A DNA stretch of 32,471 nt, from NCBI RefSeq assembly GCF_030532265.1, contig NZ_JAUNLM010000024.1, positions 1 to 32,471 of the forward strand, written 5' to 3'. The notes beneath the pieces were generated by a model. The model was not told the origin of the DNA, made no database searches, and saw only the letters and a program-made list of their open reading frames with translations. Positions 1-6,430 of the stretch are shown one piece after another (position 1 is the stretch's first letter; every line of letters starts with the position of its first letter). This DNA comes from Clostridium sp. Lineage in GTDB: Bacteria > Bacillota > Clostridia > Clostridiales > Clostridiaceae. A program made the position numbers and the translations under genes.

Positions 1-1
1 A

Positions 2-49
2 GCAGTTTATGCAGCAGTACCAACAATTTATTGTAGAGATAATAAATAA
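2..49 (+). CDS. C-terminal tail of an unidentified upstream gene (partial)
   Basis: The frame starting at base 2 reads AVYAAVPTIYCRDNK and stops with TAA at 47-49. The mix of small and hydrophobic residues looks more like real protein than the other two forward frames, which read as AT-rich low-complexity sequence or stop early. The beginning lies outside the window, so neither family nor function can be given. The short hydrophobic run ending in a charged tail would fit the end of a membrane protein, but that is only a guess. Confidence 0.4.
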   Translation, partial: AVYAAVPTIYCRDNK

Positions 50-134
50 TTTTTATAAAATAATTCATAGATTAAATTTTAAAATAGCTAAATTAAAAAT
101 TTAAAATAATTATTATAATAAAAATTTACTTTTG

Positions 135-198
135 AAGGGAGGGACTTATTTCTAAAAAGGGTCACCTTTAAAATAAAGGTTTTAGAAATAAGGGAGCT
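135..198 (+). promoter_or_regulatory. Structured mRNA leader: 13-bp hairpin between two Shine-Dalgarno-like runs
   Basis: A perfect 13-bp inverted repeat has arms at 145-157 (CTTATTTCTAAAA) and 180-192. A smaller stem, ACCTTT 164-169 with AAAGGT 175-180, lies inside the loop. A purine-rich run AAGGGAGGGA (135-144) precedes the left arm and GGGAG (192-196) follows the right arm, only 2 nt before the ATG at 199. If the hairpin forms, the distal run is brought to about 7 nt from the start codon, a normal distance. There is no T-run, so it is not a usual terminator. I do not recognise a known riboswitch in it. Confidence 0.5.
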
Positions 199-498
199 AT
201 GAGCGGTTTAATAAGATTTGGAACAATTATGAATATAATAGGGGGTATACTTATTATATATTCATTCCTACCACAAATTTATACTCTTTTTAAAACTAAA
301 AGCCCAGGTAATAACAGTATACAATATTGGGTAATTATGACTTTTGGAATAACATGTATATGTTTAAATCAATTTATATGTAATGTTCCAAAAGTACAAT
401 TAATAACTCAAAGTGTAAACGTTATATTTGCTGTTTTTAGCACTGTATTGATTGTTCATTTTAGTATAAAAGAAAAAAGAGAAAAAAATAAAAAGTAG
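199..498 (+). CDS. SemiSWEET-type PQ-loop small membrane protein (copy 1)
   Basis: A 99-residue protein with three hydrophobic segments (about residues 7-27, 40-62 and 68-90) and a positively charged C-terminal tail. It carries the PQ motif (P25-Q26, in YSFLPQIY) of bacterial SemiSWEET/PQ-loop transporters, which work as dimers of three-helix units. Family members move small sugars; the substrate here cannot be read from sequence. The ATG at 199 was chosen because it keeps the first helix whole and puts the PQ motif at the same residue numbers as in the paralogue just downstream. The proximal ribosome binding site is unusually close to this start (2 nt); see the leader hairpin. The next gene begins 25 nt after the stop and is a clear paralogue, suggesting tandem duplication. 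Confidence 0.75.
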   Translation: MSGLIRFGTIMNIIGGILIIYSFLPQIYTLFKTKSPGNNSIQYWVIMTFGITCICLNQFICNVPKVQLITQSVNVIFAVFSTVLIVHFSIKEKREKNKK

Positions 499-523
499 AT
501 TATGTGGATAGGAGATGTTAAAT

Positions 524-805
524 ATGCCTGATTTACAATTAGTAGGAAATATTGCTCAATTATTAGGAAGTATAACTTTAATATATTCATTTTTACCACA
601 AATATATAAATTAATAAAATTAAAAAATGCTGATGGTATAAGTATTCAATATTGGACAATACTTACTATTGCAGTAGCTTGTATAGCTATAAATTTGACA
701 ATAAGCAAAGTAAATATATTTATTCAACTTACTCAATGGCTTAATGTTGTATTAGCTTGTATAGTATTATTTCTAGCAAGTAAGTATAAAAAACAAGTCG
801 AATAA
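524..805 (+). CDS. SemiSWEET-type PQ-loop small membrane protein (copy 2)
   Basis: A 93-residue three-helix membrane protein with the same YSFLPQIY motif at P25-Q26 as the preceding gene and the same SIQYW stretch after helix 1. The start at 524 (MPDLQLVG) is preferred to the ATG at 515, because GGAG at 511-514 touches 515 but is 9 nt from 524. With this start the two paralogues align residue for residue through helix 1. SemiSWEETs normally homodimerise; two adjacent divergent copies could form a heterodimer resembling a split SWEET (inference). It is probably co-transcribed with the first copy. Confidence 0.75.
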   Translation: MPDLQLVGNIAQLLGSITLIYSFLPQIYKLIKLKNADGISIQYWTILTIAVACIAINLTISKVNIFIQLTQWLNVVLACIVLFLASKYKKQVE

Positions 806-1029
806 ATTTAAAAATTAATAAAGCTTTGTATTTATAAATTAATTAAAGCATATGAGCACATATAAAAAATAAATTAATTTATTTTAAACTTAGATACACA
901 TTTAATTAACATATTGCTCGCAAAGTGTAGACATAATAAAAAATTAGAACCACATCTATTTATATATCTTAAAGAAATAAAATTTTAAGAAACATAATAA
1001 AAATATTATGAGGTGGAGGAATTTAAAAT
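806..1029. other. AT-rich spacer between the two PQ-loop genes and the YgjV-like gene
   Basis: This 224-base spacer shows no credible open frame. It contains a perfect 20-bp AT palindrome without a loop (866-885) and a weak 6-bp inverted repeat (968-973 with 984-989). Neither is followed by a T-run, and in DNA this AT-rich such palindromes arise by chance. A strong ribosome binding site for the next gene, AGGTGGAGGA, sits at about 1011-1020. I see no convincing promoter. Confidence 0.4.
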
Positions 1030-1275
1030 ATGAATAGTACACTTGTTGAATGGATTGGTTATATAGCATCAGCTATGATAGTTGTATCATTAATTATGAC
1101 ATCTATAGTGAAACTTAGAATAATCAATACTATTGGATGCGTTTTATTTGTAATATATGGGATTATAGTAGGAGCTTATCCTATATCAGTATCAAATGGG
1201 CTTATAGCATTAATTAATTTATACAATTTATATAAATTGAAACATAAACCATTAGATGAGGGGAAATTAGCTTAA
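1030..1275 (+). CDS. YgjV-like small membrane protein
   Basis: An 81-residue hydrophobic protein with three predicted helices (about residues 8-28, 32-50 and 54-70) and a charged tail. The pattern EWIGYIAS near the N-terminus, a central YGIIVGAYP turn and the end SNGLIALINLYNLYKL resemble the YgjV-like inner-membrane family, which is related in architecture to the SemiSWEET fold but lacks the PQ motif. Function in that family is not established. It is the third three-helix protein in a row before the molybdenum hydroxylase genes; whether they share a function is unknown. Confidence 0.6.
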   Translation: MNSTLVEWIGYIASAMIVVSLIMTSIVKLRIINTIGCVLFVIYGIIVGAYPISVSNGLIALINLYNLYKLKHKPLDEGKLA

Positions 1276-1327
1276 ATTAAAAGTTAAATTAAAATATCTA
1301 ATGTTTAAAAGGTAAATACAAAGATGA

Positions 1328-1364
1328 ATCATTAGCCCCTTAATTAAATATTAAGGGGAATGAT
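1328..1364 (+). promoter_or_regulatory. Stable GC-containing hairpin before the hydroxylase operon
   Basis: The stem pairs CCCCTTAAT (1336-1344) with ATTAAGGGG (1350-1358) around a 5-nt loop and extends through a 2-nt bulge by ATCATT (1328-1333) with AATGAT (1359-1364). It is the most GC-rich intergenic inverted repeat in this part of the window. No T-run follows, so a factor-independent terminator for the upstream membrane gene is possible but imperfect. It also covers the place where a -35 box would lie for the TATAAT at 1371-1376, so an operator is an alternative. Confidence 0.45.
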
Positions 1365-1367
1365 GAT

Positions 1368-1380
1368 TTGTATAATACAA
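1368..1380 (+). promoter_or_regulatory. Candidate -10 element embedded in a palindrome, xdh operon
   Basis: A perfect TATAAT (1371-1376) lies inside the palindrome TTGTAT-A-ATACAA (1368-1380). No good -35 hexamer is found 16-18 bp upstream, because that region is the hairpin at 1328-1364. Transcription from here would give a leader of about 80 nt before the ATG at 1465. A weak promoter needing an activator, or one blocked by a repressor on the palindrome, would fit; this is inference. Confidence 0.35.
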
Positions 1381-1464
1381 GGAATTTAAAGCAATTAATT
1401 AAATATAATGAGTATTATGAATAAATAAACTAATTATTTTAGTTACAGAAGGGATTGTAGAAAA

Positions 1465-3762
1465 ATGGGTAAAGCTTATGATTTAATAGGTAAAAGTATA
1501 AATAGAGTTGATGCAGTAGCTAAAGTTACAGGAAAAGCTAAGTATTGTTCAGATTATTTTGAGAGGGATGCACTTGTTGGAATGGTGTTAAGAAGTCCTT
1601 ATGCACATGCAAAGGTAAAAGATATTGATACTACTGAAGCTGAAAACTTAGAAGGCGTTGAAGCAGTATTAACATATAAAAATGTACCAAATACTAAATT
1701 TCCAACAGCAGGACATCCATATTCATTAGATCCAAGTCATAGAGATATAGAAGATTATCAATTACTTACAGATAAAGCACGTTTTGTTGGAGATTCTATT
1801 GCAGCTGTAATAGCTGTAGATGAACTTACAGCAAAGAAAGCTTTGAAATTAATAAAAGTAGATTACGAAGTATTACCTTTTGTAGTAGATCAAGAGGAAG
1901 CTATAAAACCTGGAGCTCCAGTTATTCATGATGAAAGACCTAATAATATAGTTAGTGATTTTGGTATAACAGTAGGAGATCCAGATGAAGTTTTTAAAAA
2001 TGCTGATAAAGTATATGGTGGACAATATGAAACTCAAATAGTTCAACATTGTCAAATGGAAATTCATAATGCAATGGCAAAGATTGATGAAAAAGGAAGA
2101 ATGTTAGTTATTTCTTCAACACAGATACCACATATTGCAAGAAGAATAGTTGCAAAAGCTTGTAATTTACCTATTGGTAGAGTAAGAGTAATAAAGCCAT
2201 ATGTAGGTGGTGGCTTTGGTGGAAAGCAAGATGTTATAATTGAACCTTTAACAGCAGCAATGTCATTAGCTGTAGGAGGAAGACCAGTTAGATTTCAACT
2301 AGGTAGAGAAGAAGCAATTGTTGCAACTAGAACAAGACATTCAATGAGAGTTAATATAAAAGCAGCTATATCAAAAGATAATAAAATTGAAGGTTATGAT
2401 ATAGAGAATTTTGTAAATAATGGGGCTTATGCATCACATGGACATTCAATTGCAATGAGTGCAGGAAGTAAAATAAGACCTCTTTATAATATAAAAGCTG
2501 AAAAATATCGTCCAAAAACAATATATACAAATTTACCAGTAGCTGGTGCCATGAGAGCATATGGTATACCACAAATGTGTTTTGTTATTGAATCACTTGT
2601 AGATGATATATGTAAGGATTTAAATTTAGATCCTGTTGAATTTAGATTAAACAACTTTATAAAAGAAGGACATGTAGATCCAGATAATGGACTTGTTGTT
2701 CGTACATTTGGTTTACCTGAATGTGTAAAAAGAGGTAGAGAATTAATTGATTGGGATAGAAAGAGAGAGTTATATAAAAATCAAGATGGTCCTATAAGAA
2801 GAGGAGTTGGAATGGCAGTATTTAGTTATTTCTCAGGTACATGGCCAGTATCTCTTGAGGCTGCAGGAACAAGAATAGTAATGAATCAAGATGGTTCAGT
2901 TCAAGTTCAAGTTGGAGCTACAGAAATAGGACAAGGTAGTGATACAGTATTTAGTCAAATGGTTGCTGAAACAATAGGAATACCATTTGAAATGGTAACT
3001 TTAGTTTCAGAACAAGATACAGATGTTACTCCTTTTGATACAGGATCATATGCATCAAGACAGTCATTTATAGCAGGTCAAGCTGTTAAAAAAGCTGCAT
3101 TAGAAGTTAAGAAAAAAGTTTTAGAAATTGCAAGCGATAAATGTGGTTTAGATGCAAGTCTTTTAGATATAGCTGATGCAAAAGTAATAGAAAAAGGAAC
3201 AAAAAGAGAACTATATCCATTAGAAGAAATTGCACTTGAAGCATATTATAACAAAGTTAAATATGCACCTATAACAAGTGATTTAACTGTTAAGGTTCAA
3301 AATAATGCAATAGCTTATGGTGCAACTTTTGTTGAAGTTGAAGTTGATATAAGAACTGGAAAAATAAAAGTTTTAGATTTATATAATTTACATGATTCAG
3401 GAAAAATTTTAAATAAAAAGTTAGCAGAAGGACAAGTTCATGGTGGAGTAAGTATGGCTTTAGGATTTGCTTTATCTGAAAAATTCATAATAGATAAAGA
3501 AACTGGAGCAGTAATAAATAATAACTTGTTACATTATAAATTACCAACAATAATGGATACTCCAGAAATAAAATGTGAATTTGTAGATACTTATGATCCA
3601 ACATCAAGTTTTGGTCAAAAATCACTAGGAGAAAATACAACAATTTCTCCAGCACCTGCAATTCGTAATGCAGTATTAAATGCAACTGGTGTAGCATTTA
3701 ATAAATTACCAATGGATTCACAATCAGTATTTGAAAAATTTAAAGAAGTTGGACTTATATAG
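1465..3762 (+). CDS. xdhA: Xanthine-dehydrogenase-type molybdenum-binding subunit (set 1)
   Basis: This 765-residue protein is the catalytic large subunit of a three-subunit molybdenum hydroxylase, which hydroxylates purine or similar ring carbons using water and passes electrons to Fe-S clusters and FAD. Visible motifs are GGGFGGKQ (248-255), AGAMRAYG with R364 at the position of the substrate-binding arginine of bovine xanthine oxidase, EIGQG (487-491) for the pterin, and KSLGE with the catalytic glutamate E723. Gln255 replaces the second substrate-contacting glutamate of the bovine enzyme, as in my recollection of E. coli XdhA (GGGFGNKQDV). Length and gene order Mo-FAD-FeS match E. coli xdhABC. 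A distal GAAGGGA ribosome site lies 11 nt before the ATG. The stop codon overlaps the ribosome site of the next gene. The natural substrate (xanthine, hypoxanthine or another heterocycle) is not proven. Confidence 0.88.
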   Translation: MGKAYDLIGKSINRVDAVAKVTGKAKYCSDYFERDALVGMVLRSPYAHAKVKDIDTTEAENLEGVEAVLTYKNVPNTKFPTAGHPYSLDPSHRDIEDYQLLTDKARFVGDSIAAVIAVDELTAKKALKLIKVDYEVLPFVVDQEEAIKPGAPVIHDERPNNIVSDFGITVGDPDEVFKNADKVYGGQYETQIVQHCQMEIHNAMAKIDEKGRMLVISSTQIPHIARRIVAKACNLPIGRVRVIKPYVGGGFGGKQDVIIEPLTAAMSLAVGGRPVRFQLGREEAIVATRTRHSMRVNIKAAISKDNKIEGYDIENFVNNGAYASHGHSIAMSAGSKIRPLYNIKAEKYRPKTIYTNLPVAGAMRAYGIPQMCFVIESLVDDICKDLNLDPVEFRLNNFIKEGHVDPDNGLVVRTFGLPECVKRGRELIDWDRKRELYKNQDGPIRRGVGMAVFSYFSGTWPVSLEAAGTRIVMNQDGSVQVQVGATEIGQGSDTVFSQMVAETIGIPFEMVTLVSEQDTDVTPFDTGSYASRQSFIAGQAVKKAALEVKKKVLEIASDKCGLDASLLDIADAKVIEKGTKRELYPLEEIALEAYYNKVKYAPITSDLTVKVQNNAIAYGATFVEVEVDIRTGKIKVLDLYNLHDSGKILNKKLAEGQVHGGVSMALGFALSEKFIIDKETGAVINNNLLHYKLPTIMDTPEIKCEFVDTYDPTSSFGQKSLGENTTISPAPAIRNAVLNATGVAFNKLPMDSQSVFEKFKEVGLI

Positions 3763-3775
3763 GAGGCGAAATAGT

Positions 3776-4648
3776 ATGTATGATATAAATGAAATATTAG
3801 AACCTAAAACATTAGAAGAGGCATTAAATTTATTAGATGAAAAAGATAATTTAACAATAATAGCAGGAGGAACTGATGTACTTGTAAAGCTTCATGAAGA
3901 AAGATTCAAATCTTTAAATTTAATAAGTATAAGAGATATTGAAGGATTAAATGAAATAAAAATACTTGAAGATGAATCAATTGAAGTTGGAGCTATGGCA
4001 ACTTTCTCAGACATATTTAGAAGTGAGATAATAAATAAACACATTCCAATTTTAGCAGAGGCTGCTGTATCAATGGGAGGTCCACAAATTAGAAATATGG
4101 CTACAATTGGTGGAAATATATGTAATGGAGCGGTATCAGGAGATAGTGCACCAACTGTTTTTGCTTTAAATAGCAAAGTTAAACTTAAATCAAAATCAGG
4201 TGAGAGAATACTGAGTGTAAAGGATTTCTATAAAGGACCTGGAATGACTAATATAAGAAAAGATGAAATATTAGTTAGTATAATTATAGAGAAGAAAGAT
4301 TATGAAAATAAATATGGTAATTATATTAAATTTGCTAGTAGAAACGCTATGGATATAGCTCTTATGGGTGTTGCAGCACTTGTAGAAGTTAAAGATGGTA
4401 AGTTTGTTGATGTTAGAGTAGCATTAGGAGTGTCAGGGCCTGTTCCAATAAGATGTGAAATAGCTGAATGTGAAGCAAAAGGAATGGAAGTTAATGATGA
4501 AAACATGAAGTTGCTTGGAAAGTTAGCTTTAAAATCATCAAGAGCTATAGATTTCTGGAATGCTTCTAAAGAATATAAAGAGCATTTAATAGATGAATTA
4601 ACATATAGAGCAATAAAAGAATCAGTAGAAAGAGCAGCGAGAGGATAG
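3776..4648 (+). CDS. xdhB: Xanthine-dehydrogenase-type FAD subunit (set 1)
   Basis: A 290-residue FAD-binding subunit of the CO-dehydrogenase-flavoprotein type, close in length to E. coli XdhB. The first FAD loop reads IIAGGTDVLVK near residue 30 and the second ATIGGNICNGAVSGDSAPT near residues 105-125; both are canonical. It takes electrons from the Fe-S subunit and passes them to NAD+ or another acceptor. The start is the ATG at 3776, with AGGAGG (3761-3766) 9 nt upstream; a frame opening at a TTG at 3731 lies inside xdhA and has no ribosome site. The gap to xdhA is 13 nt and to the Fe-S gene 10 nt, so the three are surely one operon. Confidence 0.9.
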   Translation: MYDINEILEPKTLEEALNLLDEKDNLTIIAGGTDVLVKLHEERFKSLNLISIRDIEGLNEIKILEDESIEVGAMATFSDIFRSEIINKHIPILAEAAVSMGGPQIRNMATIGGNICNGAVSGDSAPTVFALNSKVKLKSKSGERILSVKDFYKGPGMTNIRKDEILVSIIIEKKDYENKYGNYIKFASRNAMDIALMGVAALVEVKDGKFVDVRVALGVSGPVPIRCEIAECEAKGMEVNDENMKLLGKLALKSSRAIDFWNASKEYKEHLIDELTYRAIKESVERAARG

Positions 4649-4658
4649 GTGAATAGTC

Positions 4659-5144
4659 ATGGGTTTAAAAAGAAAAATATCATTTACAGTAAATGAAAGA
4701 AAATATGAATTAGAAATAGATGTTAGGGAATCTTTATCAGAAGTATTGAGAAGTAGATTACATTTAACAGGAGTAAAACAAGGATGTCTTGTTGGTGAAT
4801 GTGGAGCATGTACTGTTTTAGTAAATGGTGTTCCAACAGATTCATGTATTTATTTAGCTGCTTGGGCAGACGGAAAAACAATAAAAACAGTTGAGGGACT
4901 TGAGAAAAATGGTAAGCTTTCAGATGTTCAAGAAGCATTCATTGAAGAAGGGGCTGTTCAATGTGGTTTCTGTACACCAGGTTTAGTTCTAACAACAACT
5001 GCTTTAGTTGATAGTGGAAAAGATTATACAGATGAAGAAATAAGAAGAGAAATATCAGGACATTTATGTAGATGTACAGGATATAATAAAATATTTAATG
5101 CAACTAAAAAAGCCATTTTAAGAAGAAAAAGACTAGAAAAATAA
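4659..5144 (+). CDS. xdhC: Xanthine-dehydrogenase-type [2Fe-2S] subunit (set 1)
   Basis: A 161-residue two-cluster iron-sulfur subunit. The plant-ferredoxin-like N-terminal domain holds C43, C48, C51 and C63 (GCLVGECGAC...C). The C-terminal helical domain holds C102, C105, C137 and C139 (CGFC...CRCTGY). All eight cluster cysteines are present, so the protein should be functional, carrying electrons from the molybdenum site to FAD. Length and position match E. coli XdhC (159 residues). AGGTGA 6 nt upstream supports the start. The name follows the E. coli subunit scheme; XdhC is also used elsewhere for an unrelated maturation factor. Confidence 0.92.
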   Translation: MGLKRKISFTVNERKYELEIDVRESLSEVLRSRLHLTGVKQGCLVGECGACTVLVNGVPTDSCIYLAAWADGKTIKTVEGLEKNGKLSDVQEAFIEEGAVQCGFCTPGLVLTTTALVDSGKDYTDEEIRREISGHLCRCTGYNKIFNATKKAILRRKRLEK

Positions 5145-5174
5145 AATATAAGTTTATGTGATGGAGGGATTTGT

Positions 5175-5975
5175 TTGTTTACTATAAAAGAGTATGTAAG
5201 ACCAAGCTCATTAGAAGAGGCTTATGAAATATTAAGCAAAAACAAGACAAACACTATTCTAGGAGGCCTTTTATGGCTTAAAATGGGAAAAAAGAATATA
5301 AATACAGCTATAGATTTATCAAGCTTAAATTTAAATAAAATAGAAGAAAAAGATGATGAATTTCATATTGGGTCTATGGTTACACTTAGAGATTTAGAAT
5401 TAAACAAGGCTTTAAACGATGAATTTCAAGATATTTTTAAAGAATCTGTTAAACATATTGTTGGAGTTCAATTTAGAAATTTAGCAACAGTTGGAGGAAG
5501 TATATATTCAAGATTTGGTTTTTCAGATGTTTTAGCTGCATTTTTAACATTAGATAGTTATGTAGTTTCACATAAAAGAGGAATTATATCTTTAGAAGAA
5601 TTTTCAAAGTTACCTTATGAAAAAGATATAATAGAAAAAATAATAGTTAAAAAGAATAAAAGTAAAAATATATATTTTACTCATAGGCTTTCAGAAACTG
5701 ATTTACCAGTTTTAATAGTTTCATTAAGTAAAATAGGTGATAATTGGAAAATTGTAGTTGGTGGAAGACCTAATAGAGCTGAAATAGCTAAAGAAGCATC
5801 AAAAGTCTTATCAAATAATCCAACAGAAGAAGAAATAGAAATTGCTTGCGATAAAGTAGTTTCAGAGCTAGTATTTGGAAGTAATATGAGAGGATCTAAA
5901 GATTATAGAGAAATTCTAGCTAAAGTATTCGTAAAAAGAGGTATAAAAGAATTAATTGGAGGTAATTATGTATGA
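5175..5975 (+). CDS. Molybdenum-hydroxylase FAD subunit, short divergent type (set 2)
   Basis: A 266-residue FAD-domain protein, shorter than XdhB, and in size like the YgfM-type FAD proteins. The second FAD loop (ATVGGSIYSRFGFSD, about residues 105-120) is recognisable, but the first loop reads ILGGLLWLKM rather than AGGTDLL, so the Thr-Asp of the classical loop is missing. Translation most likely begins at a TTG (5175) with GGAGGGA 5 nt upstream; no ATG occurs in a fitting place. It starts 30 nt after the set-1 Fe-S gene and overlaps the next gene by 4 nt (ATGA), which implies translational coupling. FAD binding is expected but less certain than for XdhB. Confidence 0.8.
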   Translation: MFTIKEYVRPSSLEEAYEILSKNKTNTILGGLLWLKMGKKNINTAIDLSSLNLNKIEEKDDEFHIGSMVTLRDLELNKALNDEFQDIFKESVKHIVGVQFRNLATVGGSIYSRFGFSDVLAAFLTLDSYVVSHKRGIISLEEFSKLPYEKDIIEKIIVKKNKSKNIYFTHRLSETDLPVLIVSLSKIGDNWKIVVGGRPNRAEIAKEASKVLSNNPTEEEIEIACDKVVSELVFGSNMRGSKDYREILAKVFVKRGIKELIGGNYV

Positions 5976-6430
5976 TTACTAAAATTTGGATTAATAATAA
6001 ACTTTATACTGATGACATAGAAGCCGATAAATTACTTATAGATTTTATTAGAGAAAAAGGATATTTAAGTGTAAAAAGAGGTTGCAATACATCAAATTGT
6101 GGATTATGTACTGTTTGGGCTGATGAAAAACCAATTTTATCATGTTCAACATTAGCTGTTAAAATGAATGGAAAACATATTTTTACATTAGAAGGCTTAA
6201 ATGATCAAGTAAGTGAGTTTGCAAAATTCATGGCAGCTGAAGGTGCAGAACAGTGTGGATATTGTAGTCCAGGATTTATTATGAATGTATTAGCCATGAA
6301 AAAAGAATTAGTAAACCCTACAGAAGAAGAAATAAAAGAATATTTATCTGGAAATCTTTGTAGGTGTACAGGATACATGGGACAACTTAGAGCTATTAAG
6401 AAGTATTTAAATAGCAAGGAGGTTAAGTAA
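5972..6430 (+). CDS. Molybdenum-hydroxylase [2Fe-2S] subunit (set 2)
   Basis: A 152-residue two-cluster iron-sulfur subunit. N-terminal cluster cysteines are C38, C43, C46 and C58 (RGCNTSNCGLC...C); C-terminal cluster cysteines are C95, C98, C130 and C132 (CGYCSPG...CRCTGY). All eight ligands are present. It overlaps the FAD gene by ATGA and its stop directly abuts the ATG of the next gene, so the FAD-FeS-Mo trio is tightly coupled. It differs clearly from the set-1 Fe-S subunit, showing an independent trimer and not a recent tandem duplication. Confidence 0.9.
   Translation: MITKIWINNKLYTDDIEADKLLIDFIREKGYLSVKRGCNTSNCGLCTVWADEKPILSCSTLAVKMNGKHIFTLEGLNDQVSEFAKFMAAEGAEQCGYCSPGFIMNVLAMKKELVNPTEEEIKEYLSGNLCRCTGYMGQLRAIKKYLNSKEVK

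Noticed and set aside
866-885. Perfect 20-bp palindrome AAAATAAATT/AATTTATTTT
   Set aside because: Only A and T, no loop, no T-run after it and not near a promoter; expected by chance in DNA this AT-rich.
2224-2229. Gln255 in place of the bovine Glu802 as a sign of an inactive enzyme
   Set aside because: The same KQ pattern occurs in the second set and, as I recall, in E. coli XdhA; it is a trait of the bacterial subfamily.
1873-2572. Open frames on the minus strand inside the hydroxylase genes
   Set aside because: They lack ribosome sites, have leucine- and isoleucine-rich low-complexity products, and lie opposite strongly conserved coding sequence.
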